Shown piece by piece: positions 21,378-34,800 of a stretch of DNA of 64,000 nt (positions are counted from its first letter, which is position 1; the number at the start of each line of letters is the position of its first letter). Under the pieces are notes generated by a model. It was not told the origin of the DNA, searched no databases, and worked only from the letters and a program-made list of their open reading frames with translations. Source of the DNA: Apostichopus japonicus (Eukaryota; Echinodermata; Holothuroidea; Aspidochirotida; Stichopodidae); NCBI RefSeq assembly GCF_037975245.1, contig NC_092583.1, positions 17,880,764 to 17,944,763 of the forward strand, given 5' to 3'. The position numbers and the translations under genes were made by a program.

Positions 21378-24092
21378 CTGCCCACCATCTGTGGTCATTA
21401 ATTTGAGTGATACCCTGACAAGCTTCACCGTGGTATCAGCAAGTAGTACTGTACCAGAGTTTCTGTTTGGATTACTGCATCAACAATGGTTATTGGGGTC
21501 CTGTCACGATTCAGCAGTCCTACCACTGAGCTTTTCTGAGTAGTATTTTATGTGTTGGGCTTGTTCTACAACATTTATGAAGGTGCTGGCCTGTTTCTAA
21601 GTAGAGTCTAGATTTCTTTGAAAATAAAAAGGTCAAAATGTAGAATTTTCACACTTAATGAATCAAAACAAAGTTTGAACCAAACTTTTTGGAAATAAAC
21701 ATCAATAACACCCCTTAAAAAAATAGTTAGTTTTGAAGAGATATATGTTTTTCAGCTTTATTCTAACACTCAAACTAAGTCTATGGCTTATGGTTGGGAA
21801 GATACACATTTTCCAAGTGTTAGGTTTTTCGGGCATATTCCGCCCAGTAAAGTGTTTATTAAGGGACTAGAAGAGATGTATCCTATCTATTTGCACTATC
21901 AGCCATTTTGTTGGGTTTTGCCAAAGAATAGAGTTGCTTTATTTATTAAAATTATCATGTATTACCTTGAGGGTACGTGTTTGCTCACTGAGTTGCCTCA
22001 CGTACTGTGACCCAGGTGAATGGCTTCATTCAGCAGTTTCTAAGAATAAAACGCTTGACTAGTCCAATCTACCGTTAGCTAGTCTAATCGTTTTCAATGC
22101 TTCGTATTTGACATTCCAATTGCTTACGTCACCGTTTCATTGATCTTGCGCAATGTTGATCATTTCTAAATTTATGAGCACTTTGTATTACCCTAAACAG
22201 TTAATGCACTCCGCCCTCTACTTAGGAAGTTGTCTATCCGATAGATCACAACGGCGCGCAAAATGCATTATCGATTTCTACAAAAAACTTTATAGACGAG
22301 AGAGGAAGAGAGAAAAGGGACACAGACAGGTGGATAGAGAGATATTTTACTTAATCGAACTTAGTAAATTGTGCTTCGACGGTGGAATAAATCATTTCAG
22401 TTCATGATACACCTTCATGTTCGCTCAGAACTGACACTCAAATAGGTCTATAGGGAATAGTTATATGTGCAAAACACAAGGATTGTAGATCAGTCAGCGT
22501 ACTCGCCCAACAAAGCATTAGAATTTCCCCCACTTGTTGCCTAAAAGTCGATCTGGTTTCAATACTGCTGTAGATAGAACCGAGAAATGTTTAAGGTACG
22601 TAAACATTTGTTCCGAAGTTTAAATAAAAGAGTGATTTGGGTCATTTTCTTACCTGAAATATTATACCACCCAACTGAAGTTTTGCTGGTATTATAACAA
22701 TATTATTTCTTTTACTTGCTCTTGGGTGTGGTACATAAGATATCGAATTTAGAGTCAGTTAAACTCTTTGTGTTGGGATAGAGTTGGAGTATAGTAGAGG
22801 GTAGCAAAAGGGTAGAGTTAGAGGAGAGGGTAAGGTGTAAAGGTTTGTCCCTTGCCCAGCGTTTTAATCTTGGCAGCCCACGGTGAGACCCAGTACAATG
22901 GCTATCTCCTTGCCAGTCATTGGGATCATTGGCCCTGATTTGATTCTTGCGTGATTCTGCTACATGATCCCAGCTACATGTCGCGGGATACATAACACCT
23001 CAAAAGAAAGGGTTTTAATTTTCATGAAAAATTCCACTCCTCATAGTTTCTTCCTTCACATCTAGAAGCATATAAAGGTTACATTTTGTCATTCTGAGAC
23101 ATCGAACCAAAGAAAAGCCCCCTTCTCTCCACCAAGACACAAGTTTAAAGACCTCCCGACCGTCAATAAAGGCTGAGCCAAACAAAAGAGGCATTTCTAA
23201 GCATTACTTGCGCATATTGCTAATATCGTGTATCGAACCGCTTGGTATTTTTCTATGTACCTTCCTCCGTCACCGCACCTACCCCTTGTTTCAGGTGTAA
23301 ACAATAACATGTTTACCTTATATCATCTCCCCTCTCTCGTGATTAGTTTTCCAAATCGTTTCAGTCTTCTGGTTCAAAATGAAGACTCGAATCAATTTTA
23401 GCCGATAGCCAAAGTTACACCTAAAGTTCTCGATCCCTTGGCAGCACGAGGTGCATCTCTACCTGGACGCTGATTCGCCGATTGTTATACCTGTTTGCGA
23501 AAATGGGCAGATCTGTAAGACTTTTCACACGGTTATAGGGATATGAATGTTTACTGATTAACAACCATCTGAAAATCTTCATGTGAGCCTAATAATACAT
23601 CTAGCGATATAATTACTGCAGTATTCCTTCCTGAGTTATTCCGCTCCCAGTCACCATCTTGTTTTTGGACCGTTTCTTGTAGCCAATTATTACCCTCACG
23701 GCTGTTATTAACGGTTTTGGGGTCAAAATGCCTAACAACATCCCAGACGTCAAGTAAACTTTGCGGTGTTCTTTAATTACGTCACTATTGATACCAAAAA
23801 GTTTGTCAACTTCCGGTTTGTCAGAAGTCTTGATCGTCTGCACACCATTGCAAGACCGATCACGTACTATTGAATACACAATTTGTATGTGTTAGCGGCG
23901 TCTTGTACGGTGTTGCTGCAAACCTTACTGTACATGCCAACACTGAGCTACTGACAAGCGGCGGTTTGGAATCTTGTTAAAGCTTCTTTACACTTAAAAC
24001 GACTTTGGACGGTATAGTCCGGATACTAAGTTTGAGTATCACACTAGATACCACGGGAAAGAAATTTACACTCTGGGAGAGTAAAATCAACC
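21378..24092. other. Spacer and putative promoter region
   Basis: No supported coding exon. An 88-codon minus frame at 23613-23879 starts at GTG and was not called. The last few hundred bases lead into the first exon at 24093 and presumably hold its promoter and 5' UTR; no clear TATA box was seen. Confidence 0.4.
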
Positions 24093-24174
24093 ATGGATTG
24101 GAAAATAATCTTCGTTTTCCTTCTCATTTTCTGTGGGACCGTCTATGGAGGGGTGAACGACAACAGTGTGCATG
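24093..24174 (+). CDS. First coding exon of a secreted or membrane protein
   Basis: The ATG at 24093 lies in a good initiation context (AACCATGG). The first 19 residues, MDWKIIFVFLLIFCGTVYG, form a textbook signal peptide: one basic residue, a hydrophobic core, and V at -3 and G at -1 before the likely cleavage. The exon then reads GVNDNSVH plus one base and stops at CATG followed by GTAAGT, a consensus donor. The intron is in phase 1, the common phase after signal-peptide exons of extracellular proteins. Only 27 codons are present, so the mature protein and its family are unknown. No confident next exon is visible, which implies a long first intron to the right. Confidence 0.75.
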
Positions 24175-27100
24175 GTAAGTATTATGGAGCACACGCTGCG
24201 GAACCCCAACTTTGTTAGACCTACCCTAGTATAAGGCCTATTTTGCTTTGGTGAAACGAGTAGATTGCTTCCTAGGTTTAAATATACTTGCATATGAACC
24301 AGGCCCATTGAAAACTGTTTATAGGTTATAGACTGTCAATCGTAGGCATCATTACAACCAGAGCCAGTGTTCGAAACCCGTTTCTTGACAGCATGGTGGA
24401 CTCATAATTGACACACTTAAGGATGTCTATAAAGGAAAAATCCTAATCACTCAACTTTATGCATTTTTCATAGGTGTATTTCCTCAGGAATGTAATGATC
24501 TCAAAATATTTATTGTTCAGTCCCTATGCAACGTACAATTGAGCAGAATTTGACCACAAAATGTCTGCTGTGTCAAGTTCTTCCATACCCCTAAATTGAC
24601 ACATTCGTCAATAAGATAACTATAACTAGTGTAGGCCTAAGTATACATCCATTGACTTTGGATGCTGTTGGCTATGCTCTGTGCCTCTAAGCTAAGACAA
24701 GTTAGGTCCCAGAGAGTATTGGTATCATATTGAGGTAATTTTGGTTATTTTTAGGGAGTAATATTTTCAAATGCCCCAAAAAGGTGCAAAACTGGGGGGA
24801 GGGTGTTAAAACTAGCATAAAAAAACCACAATTAATCAGTATATACCTGAAATGGATTAAAACTCATCAAATATGTCACTCTGCTTGACTGCAAAAAGTT
24901 AAGGCTGCTTGCTGTATCGTTGCTAGTAATATTTGAAGGTCCGTTAATTAAGAAGGTGTGTCAATTATGCAGCCTTTACTATACAATCACTACAGTACTA
25001 GTAGTAGTAGGCCTAGTACTAGTACTGTAGATGGAAGTGCGAAGGCAGTAAAAATTCAAACTTAACCGTACGTTAATATTGCGGTAGGCCTAGGCCTAAC
25101 AGTTAGGCCAGCCATAAAATAAGTAGGCCTTATGGGTAATGGTAGAGATCGATTTTATGGTAGAATTAATTTAACCCACCATTTACTACAAAGAATTGGA
25201 CATAGCCTAGAAAGTGTTCTACATTACATGCATGTGAAACCATGGAACTACATGGTGAAACCAAGGAACTGTAATTTAAATTTAAAAGTTAAGCTTAGGA
25301 AGGCCTAATGTTAGTAATCTAGGGTTCTACCTAGGCTGAAAGTTAGGAACCCTGAAATGGAATGGCCTGATGTGGCATATGCTAAGTTTCAGTTAGAATG
25401 TCTCTGTTATATAGCATAACATACTGAGATCTTCCTTGTTGGACCGCAGAGCCAGACAACTGCTTGATCAAATGATCCATTCAGATCTTGAACATGAAGT
25501 TGAATAGTCACTTCAACGACAGTGGTTTTGGACGGGACCTTAGAAGAAGCTTGAAGTTGAACTTAGTAATGCAATTGTTCTCTAGCATAATTCATTAACT
25601 ATAGTTCATGAATTCATACCTTTTTGTGTAGCATACCATTTGGACTGGATTAATGGTTCAATACTTGTCATTTAACTCTTTTAGAATGGATGATCTGAAT
25701 GCAATCATTTTGCAGATGTACTCGCTTAGTGTAAAGAGTGCCAAAGTTTTTCGATACAAAATGTTTGAGCACACTATTAACTACCTACATATTAACACCA
25801 TGATCTTGCTACAGCCTCCTGGTGCAACCAGAAAATGATTTCATTCCAGTCATGTTTGAAACAAAACATGTTTGTATTAAAAAAAGATTTGTTTGAAAGG
25901 CAGAATTATTTGAAACGACATGTTGTCAAAGTAGTACGCATTACTACATCGCAAGCCTTTACTAAGTGCTCAAAAGACAATGCACACTTTGATTCAATTA
26001 GGGAACAATGGAAGTGAAATATCATACAATAAATGTAGCACTAGAGAGAACAGAGCTCTGACTCTCTCCTCCCTTGCCTGCAATGTAGGTACTCTTAATA
26101 CAGAGGAATTTACAACAAATGGCATGTTTTTACCAACCTTAAGGATTTTACCAACCTCATGCATCTACAGATAAATTGTTCATTTGTGGTTAAATAATAA
26201 TCAAAGCCAAATACTCCTTTTTCTATTTTCGTGAAACACATTATAATTGACTGACTTCCATCAATTGGGATTTTTAAATATAAAATGAAACTGTACAGTA
26301 TGCATGAGTTGCATGCTTTTAAATGTTGTTTTCTCAGTCAACAAGAAAGATTTTAAGATACTTTAAAATATGCTTCCAGCTTAATGGCCTTTCATGATGT
26401 TTGGTACTTGTGTAGAATGAAGTAATTAAATATGAATAGGTTTGAGGAAAATGTAAACACGCTGTTTGAGTTAGAGCAAAGAAGAAGACTTATACTGATA
26501 ATTACTTTGGAAAATTGTGTTCTCGGCATGAAATTACACTTTACAATTTTACAGACACAAACAATTGAAAAGTAATGATAAGAAACAAATTTTGCTTCTT
26601 AAAAATAGTTTGTAAGGATGATTGCACAACTTTGCACTTTGCAGCATTTAAAGTTTGATAATAATGAAAGAATGAAAGAAGAAGAAAGAAGAAACACAAT
26701 AACAGAAGAGGATCTTTTTTTGCCATCTGAGCTTAACTCTTTGATTTACATTTATAGTAAAGAAGCCTTGGGGTTGCATTAAACTGTTCTAACACACTGT
26801 GCTGTAATGGAGTTTGTGTAGGAATAATAATAGATCTGTTACCTATCTTCTGACCCCAAGATCTACAAAATCCATTATTTAATACCAGAAGATTCTGATT
26901 GCAATCATGTCTTTGTGACACAGATATAATAAAGTTAACTTTTCTTTCAGCTACTTTGTTTTATAGGAATAGACATTAATAGGGGATACTGCCAGCCAGT
27001 GAATAACCAACTGACTATAGTAAGCCTAGATACAATTTCAGCACAGTCCTTAAGCATCAACATTTTGGGACATTCTATCTTTGTCCCAAGTGCAGAAATA

Positions 27101-28507
27101 ACTCCCTTTTATTAGGAATAAAGTATTTATTGGCAGGTTTGTTTACAACTTAAGATGGTGATACACCAAACTACCAGAACAAACTTGAATGATTTGTAAC
27201 TATTTATGTAAGCCCAGGAGACAGGCCTGTGTGTCCAAGGACACAGTGTGTCCTGATTGAAGTGCATCCCAGGCCAAAGTATGTCAAGAATGCCTATACT
27301 TAGAATTATGAAGTAAATTCCTTTACCTGCCTAGGCTTGATGTTGTTGTTCAATTGATGCCTTGGATTTGGCATGACAGCCAATCAAAGCAATGGAGTAC
27401 AGTAGGTAGAAGAGTTTGTGGTTTTAACTGGCTGGGTACATTGGGAGAAATGTCTTTTGTCAGGACAAGCTGATTACATCAAATGGTACCATTGTTGACA
27501 TGTCATGGATGGTATCTCCAATCTTTAATTTATTCTAGACTATGATAGCTAGAGACACACAGATAGAATGAAAATGATGAATCTGCATTGAATTCTTTGT
27601 TAAAGCAGCATGATGTGATCCTAACTTTACTTTTGACATTGTAAATTACCTATTGAGGTCTTGGTGGCATGTATACACTTCATTCAGGTACATATTTGAC
27701 ACCAACCAGTGACATTTGACATTTAATCAAACCAAACTTTGCCAAAGTTCTGTTAAATTAATTTGGTTGCTTACTTTGATTTGAATTGGAAACTTTGCAA
27801 TTAAGGATATGAAAAATCAAAAACTTATAAACTCATTTTATCCTTTCAGAATGTGATTGATGGTCACACACTGACTGCTGTTCCTAACAGAGATTGCTAG
27901 ACAAGCAAATGTGTTACTTAGAAAATTGACATGGAAAGAAGACATGTTACCCTAATGAAAACCATAAATAGTTGTTAGATCTTTTCATATTGAAACTACT
28001 TCATTGTAACACTAACCCTATCCTGCAGACTATCAGTGTGTCACTGCTAAAATGTAGGCACAAGTGCTTTTTATTTTTGTGTCAAGGTATCAAATATTAT
28101 TCAAATTAGAATGCAATAGATTTAGGTTATTTGATTGTGCATCTGTAGCTAATAGTGGATCAGAGTTTAACCTGAAGCTCCATTGCTGTAGTGTAAATAC
28201 TCTTGTAAGCTGTCCAACCAAACAGTGCAAATGAATGAACTTAAAGCTGGTCAATATTCTTTTAATATTTAATCCAGACCAAAGTGGAGAAAGAAGAAAA
28301 TAAAAAACCTATTAGTTAGTTACATTGAAGATAGAACCTAGGCTGTCTGATTGATCCCCTAGGTATGCATGTATGTATACACACATATGTGGGCAACCTC
28401 TGACACATGCACACTTATAATAGCAACTTTAAGTTGCCTGTATGTGTTTGTTATGAAATACTGATACCAGAGAGCCAGAAATTTACTGTGCTGCTCCTCT
28501 CTTATAT
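24175..28507 (+). other. Start of the putative first intron
   Basis: AT-rich, no supported exon. Contains a perfect 14-bp inverted repeat (24990-25003 and 25017-25030, arm CTACAGTACTAGTA, 13-nt loop) and TAGGCCT-rich stretches at 25.08-25.13 kb. Confidence 0.45.
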
Positions 28508-28652
28508 CTGTTACCACTACCAGTCAACAGATACACTCTCCCTAACCTACAAACACTATCTGTTACCAGTCAACAGATACACTCTCCCTAACCTACAAAC
28601 ACACTCTGTTACCAGTCAACAGATATATACACTCCCCCTAACCTACGAACAC
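28508..28652 (+). repeat. Tandem repeat, about 46 bp x 3
   Basis: Three copies of a unit containing CTGTTACCAGTCAACAGATA and CACTCTCCCTAACCTACAAA; the third has a TATA insertion and a CTCCCCC variant. Confidence 0.85.
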
Positions 28653-29795
28653 TGGTAACATTGTGGTTTGTTATTAAGTTAATATCAATCCTCTATGTAC
28701 TGTATGTGATGAATGTATGTATGCATGTATGATATTTAACACTAAACAAGCTAATAAGCTTAAATATAAAAGGACCCACCCATGTAGCTCCACTAGGCCT
28801 ATTAAAATGTGAGTTCTTTGATTTCCAATTTCCAAAATGTATTTGTTGCCAAAGAAAACAAGCATCTCACTTGCTATTATGGCACTCTGAAAGTTTGAAT
28901 CACTGATTCCTCATCACTACTGTACTATTAAACTTAACCTTGTGAGGGATTTCAAAACCGGTTATATTCAGACGAATCCATTGTTTCCTCTCAAAGGGGT
29001 GCGAAAGTTGACTTGATGTTAGGGGTAATGTTTATTAAATGGTATTGAAAGAGTAGTGTGAAATTTTCAGCTTCATGGAGACAGTAACTTGTAGGAAGTG
29101 TTATTTCTTTGTGAATTCCCTAGGAGAAAGTTCTCAGAGCTTATTGTGAGTTTAGTGAAAAGTGTTTTCATGCTTCACTGGCAGTCAACTTCAATGAGGG
29201 AAGTGATTTTGTCTCCTTAGTTTTACTTTCTATGTATTTGCTAACTCAGTGTGTTAGGCTTGGATGATTTTCTATGTTCAGTTATAAATTGTGATAATTT
29301 TCGCATTATAATAAGCTGCCAGAAATATTAAACTTTGAAAAAGGAGTGACACAGAACAGGTTACAGTGTTTTTTAATGTGTTTGATGAGTTACTGCAGTA
29401 ACACATTGAAATCCAATCCACTGAATATGACTGTATGCAAATATGCAATATATACTGGTCTGCAATGTGTTTTGTTACAGTGCATTATCATCAGTTCAAG
29501 TTTCTTACTTCTACAGTCTCATTAAAAATGAAAATGCCACCTGATTCATGCTTGGTTTTAACTGTTTATAGCACAGGTAGAAAGGATAAGTTGTCGTTGA
29601 ACATTTACAGCAAACTAACAATTGAGACTGCAGTGTGCGTTTATGTTATATTAAGGTTCAGTTCTGTAAATTGTGCAATATCTATCTGGACTTTATTTTG
29701 TGTGAACAATTTCTCTGAATAGTGAATAGTTTCTTCGAAACCTGTCTATCATTGATTGTGTGCACCTTTCTAACTTTCACCTCATCTTGTTCCAG

Positions 29796-29934
29796 AATAC
29801 TGTACTACAGAAGCTGTAATTCAGTCATTGGAATCTTTTGTACATGTTCAGATGTTTTACTGTGACTGTATGACCTTGAACTTGCCCTCTTGTAACAACT
29901 GCCTGGTATCCTGTATTTCTCTCTCAATTTCCCT
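29796..29934 (+). CDS. Weak candidate exon 2 of the signal-peptide gene
   Basis: A good acceptor (CTCATCTTGTTCCAG) opens 139 nt without a stop in the phase-1 frame required by the 24093 exon, ending at a GTAAGG donor in phase 2. The peptide is cysteine-rich (YCTTEAVIQSLESFVHVQ, then FYCDC and CNNCLVSC), in keeping with an extracellular chain. A 46-codon open stretch in AT-rich DNA can arise by chance, and no domain is recognised. Confidence 0.22.
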
Positions 29935-31179
29935 GTAAGGTTCATAAATGTGTCTCTATTGGGAGCATCTGTCAGTGTGCAATAAACACATCAGTTCTGT
30001 AATAATATTTGACATTTGTTTCCTGTCAAATTATAGAGAAATACAGAAGCCAAATAATATCTAAACTTGTTCTAAACACCAAATGTCAAAAGATTGCAAA
30101 ACTTGATATTGGACAGCAGTGAGAAGAGTTAACAGTCTAAGGGGGTTTCCTCAATGTCAATGAGACCTAAAGATTACATGCTGTACGTGAGGAAATGATC
30201 GTATTGCTGTTAATTTTTTCTTTGTGACAACTGGTAACTTTTCCTTTGATATTTCGACCATCAATTTACTAAATCCATTCTACAGTTTGCCCACAGTCCT
30301 GATAAAGTCTTTTAAGTGCTGAAACATGTATACTTGTCTCACATTGTCTTATATTTTATGCATGCTGTTCTCCAGACTTGACACTCCCTTTACCTTATCA
30401 AATTATCAGATTTGGTTGCATTCAGATTACCTGCGTTTGAGTTGGTGATGTCACTAACTGCATATATGTGATACAGTGTCATTTTATTTCAAGCACTGAA
30501 CCTGGTGTGCCTGAAACTTCAGTATCAAACAGATATCTGTGTTGAGAGATACATGACCCCTCTAATCTTACAGTTACTAACTCTTGGGTGTTGTTCATTC
30601 AGATCATTCTATCATAAGTTTTTATTTTGAGGCTGTTGAGATAGGATGATGGGAGAGTCATATGAACAGTGGTGTCTTTGTGGTGAATTCTTTAAAAATC
30701 ATTATATTAGCCTGAACTGACACTGGCTAAAACCATATGATTAAAGTTTGAGAAGGTTGGTGTCCTCTGCAAAATCTATTTCCAAGAGATGTAGAAAAAT
30801 AAAATGAGAAAGTGACTGAAATGAAAAAGCTACAGTAGTTTCGGAAAGGCTGGAAATTTGGGGCTTGGTAAATTTAGGCCAATAATTTTCTTCTGCAATA
30901 AGAAAGAGAATGTACAATGTAAAACTGCCTTATGTTATTTTAAGTCTGAAGATTGTCTAGTCACTTTCCTGAAGATAAAGTCTGGAAGTTAGAAGGATTT
31001 CCCTCCGAGCAGAAGGAACTGCAGCATTGGTGATGTCGGTACTTGCGTAAATTGTTTGATGAAGCATGCATGTTTAGAGCATCCGTCCATAACATGCACA
31101 AGCTACTATCCTGTCTTCACATCTAGGGATTACCTTTGTCTCATCTCATTATGGACAGGTATTACCAAGTCCACATTGT

Positions 31180-31560
31180 ACATGTGGTCTTTATAATTAC
31201 AAGCAAAACACTTTTTTGGGGATATGAAAGTTCCTCGCTTTTCCCCTCGCTCACACAGATATCCCCTTTCCAGACACCCATATGGATCAAACATTTCTCA
31301 ATGAATTATTGACTAAAGAGATAATACTATGTTATGTACTGTGAACATGTAAATAGTTTGTGTTGAAAGAAGTGTCCTTTCTCAGTGAAAACTTGAACAG
31401 CTGTATCTGAACATGGAAGAATTGGCATGATCAAGGGGGAACTGAAAATTTCTTGGAATTATTACTGTTTATCTTGTCATTATGCCTACGGAAGTTTACA
31501 TATGAAATCTTGGGGTAAGCACTCTCAGTTGTTCCTGTAGCAGTATAGTAGAAGACTAAT
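31180..31560 (+). repeat. Duplicated segment, copy 1 (partner at 34410)
   Basis: Extended similarity to 34410-34800 in the same orientation, about 3.2 kb apart. Shared blocks include CACACAGATATCCCC, CCATATGGATCAAACATTTC, AGAGATAATACTATGTTATG, CTTGTCATTATGCCTA and CACTCTCAGTTGTT. Either two insertions of one interspersed element or an intrachromosomal duplication. Confidence 0.85.
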
Positions 31561-33181
31561 AAATCTCTTTATCATTAGGATGTAAATGGTGGGTGAATGA
31601 TGATGTAAACTTAGATTCCTTCAAGACTTGATCCTTAATTACAGAAGAATCAGGATAAGATTGTAAAATGAACAGAATGTGTCATTTGTTTTAAAAACAA
31701 TATTTGCTCAATACATGTGCAGGTAACTTAAGGCCCTGCAGTAACAGTGTGTGTTGCAAACATATACCTCAGCCTGTAAAATGTCAAAAATGACTGTAAC
31801 TTGATGATGATAAGCTAAAACCAATGTTAAGAAGCATATTCTGTAAATTGCATTTATGTAGCCTGTATAAATAGTATTTTTAAATTTTCTCTTAGCTTGT
31901 TACTTTTCATACTTTCTAAATCAACTTTTTTGCTGGGGTGTTGGCTAACATTAATGCATTTTCGAAAAGGAAACATGTTTGAAATATGATAACCATTGTA
32001 ACTTAATTTTGTAAGCGACAAGGTTTTCCTTTTAAGTGTCAAGTTTATGGATAGCATCCTCTCAATGCTTAAAACAAGCTAATTTTGAATGTAGATGTAC
32101 TCCACTAGTTACCTTACATGGCAATAAGCACTGGAAGCTGTTACTGGTCACTTATATTCACCTTTCTAGCATAGTTTTGCAGGATGGTTGAGTTGATTTA
32201 CAATGTGGTTGATGATGTTCAAATTTGTTTTTCATAGAACATTGTCAAGTTACAGTGGATTGCATGAACAGACTAGCTGTATTACAATGTAGTACTGTAC
32301 ATTGATAATATGCCTTAACTATTACATCTTACAAGTACAATAACTATAGTAGTTTGGATATTCCCCATGGACTATTTGCTCTTTCTTGCCCTTTACAAGA
32401 TCTTGATGGAAAGTCATCAGTTGTAATGGTAGTAGATCTTGTTATTCTAAGTACTTACGAGCTTGCTAAGTGATGCACCAGCTGGACAATCATTATAACA
32501 GGTATCATGAAGGTATCATGATCATCTCAGCAGAAGAGATTTCAATCTGAGGGGAGAGGCAGACACAAATGTTCAGAGCCAGTGGGACATGTGATGTTGA
32601 TTTGAGGGTGGGCACAAATGACAACTCAAGATTTTCTGACCTAATGGGGGTCTGTTGTGCATTCTGTATGACAAATTGCAGTTATATGCATTTTGTTCTT
32701 CGCAAAAGGATACATTTTAACTTTAATTTTTCAACAACACTGCCCTTTCTTAATCATAATTTGTTCGCCTTTTAAGTAACAAGGGGCACCTTGTTATTAC
32801 CAAAATAAAAAAGGCTACTTTTTCATCAAAGAAAAGGAGCACTTAATAATTAACAAAATGCACATTTTGATTTTCTATAGCATAACTGGTCCTTGAGGAG
32901 AGGGGAGCAGGGGGGGGGGAAGGAAAGGAACTTCCCCAGCTGCACTTCCCCTGCATCATAATATCCTTCTGTAGTCCACCTGGGTGTTACTGAACAAGTG
33001 TTACTCGATGCCATACTGTACTGCTTAGTTGCACCCAAATAGTCTAAACCAGCCAAATTGTCTCAGCATATGGAAACAAAGAGTGAATTGATGTATATCA
33101 TGAATGGCAACAAGAAGACTGTTCACATCTAGGCATGAGGACAACAAGGATCTGGCATTGTTTTGTTTACATTGTAGTAAT

Positions 33182-33654
33182 GTTATGGGTAGTATATCAC
33201 GTAGCTTACATTATAGTAAGGTTATGGGTAGTATCTCACGTAGCCTACATTATAGTAAGGTTATCGGTAGTATCTCACGTAGCCTACATTACAGTAAGGT
33301 TATGGGTAGTATCTCACGTAGCCTACATTACAGTATAGTAAGGTTATGGGTAGTATCTCACGTAGCCTACATTATAGTAAGGTTATCGGTAGTATCTCAC
33401 GTAGCCTACATTACAGTAAGGTTATCGGTAGTATCTCACGTAGCCTACATTACAGTATAGTAAGGTTATGGGTAGTATCTCACGTAGCCTACATTATAGT
33501 AAGGTTATCGGTAGTATCTCACGTAGCCTACATTATAGTAATGTTATGGGTAGTATCTCACGTAGCCTACATTACAGTATAGTAATGTTATGGGTAGTAT
33601 GTCACTTAGCCTACATTATAGTAAGGTTATGGGTAGTATATCACTTCAGTAAGG
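33182..33654 (+). repeat. Minisatellite with 39/44-bp units, trimeric higher-order repeat
   Basis: Twelve units start at 33182, 33221, 33260, 33299, 33343, 33382, 33421, 33465, 33504, 33543, 33587 and 33626; the last is truncated. The unit is GTTATGGGTAGTATCTCACG plus TAGCCTACATTATAGTAAG. Every third unit from the fourth carries a 5-bp extension (ACAGTATAG), giving a 39+39+44 pattern of 122 bp repeated three times. A GGG/CGG variant also follows the trimer. The open frames across it are by-products of the 39-bp period. Confidence 0.95.
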
Positions 33655-34409
33655 TACTGGAAATAGATTCAGCAAGCAATTGTACTACCAAACATATGAG
33701 AAATGCACAGAAAAATAGGAGAGTAGAACACAATGAACAGCAAGAAGGTACATCAGTTCTGAGATTTAATGGTTACAAGAAATGACCAAGGTATGATATT
33801 ATAACAGACTTGTCTGACTCAGATTGGAATTTCTGTGGCTGTTTATTTGGACAGAAAAATTGAAAGCTCAATGAGAGTCCTCCTTTGCAGACTGCTTGGA
33901 GGTGGAAGAATTATTGGTGAAGGAAAACTCTGCTGTATGAAACAGATGTCCTTTGCCCATTGGTGTCTCAAGAAATGTAAAATATTAAATACAATGTACT
34001 TGTACTCAGTTGATACAGAAATTTAACAATTGAATTGATGTTCAGCAAAGTACTGTAGGTTCTTTTAGGTAGGTGTGAAAACTAACAAGAGACCCCTAAT
34101 GTCCCATTAAGAAATAGAAAAACTCAGCCTAGGATATCATGAGTCATGCCTTTGAAGTTCAAGACCAAGGTCGTGAATTCTTTGAAATTCAGAAGAAAAC
34201 TAATGTTTGTTCTGTGGAACTGCTGGTGTAGAAAATAGAACCCTCAAGGAAGTTTTGATGGAGGAAAACACTGAATTTGAGAGGGGGGGGGGGGCACAGT
34301 AGATTATTTTAAAAACTTGACAAACAATTAGGGAAACTTGTTTGAGAAACTTGTTTGAAAGGAAGAGAATTTTTCTTCAAATAAACAAATTTGTAAGTAG
34401 ATGTTGACA

Positions 34410-34800
34410 GATTTGTTTACATCTTGTGCTCAAAACAATTTTTGGGATCTGAAAATTCCTCCCCTCGACAGATCCCTTCTCCCCTCCCTCACACAGATAT
34501 CCCCTTTCCAGACACCCATATGGATCAAACATTTCTTAATGAATCATTGATTAAAGAGATAATACTATGTTATGTACTTTGAACATATAATTTGTTTTTG
34601 TTTTTTTGTCAGTGAAAACATGAACAACTGTATCTGAACACATGGGGAAGAACTGGCATCAAGTAGGGGGGGGGGGGACTGAAACTTTCTTGGAATTATG
34701 ACCATTAATCTTGTCATTATGCCTATGGAAGTTTACATATTGAAATTTTGGGGTATGCACTCTCAGTTGTTAATGTAGCAGTAGAAGATTACTAAAATAA
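34410..34800 (+). repeat. Duplicated segment, copy 2 (partner at 31180)
   Basis: See the partner at 31180-31560. This copy carries an extra G run (34668-34678) and a T-rich insertion at about 34592-34608. Confidence 0.85.

Noticed and set aside
23613-23879. 88-codon minus-strand frame just upstream of the signal-peptide exon
   Set aside because: It begins at GTG, an in-frame stop lies close upstream, and no acceptor is seen, so neither a start exon nor an internal exon is supported.
33104-33785. Open frames with VSHVAYI-type repeats
   Set aside because: Produced by the 39-bp period of the minisatellite; 44-bp units shift the frame.
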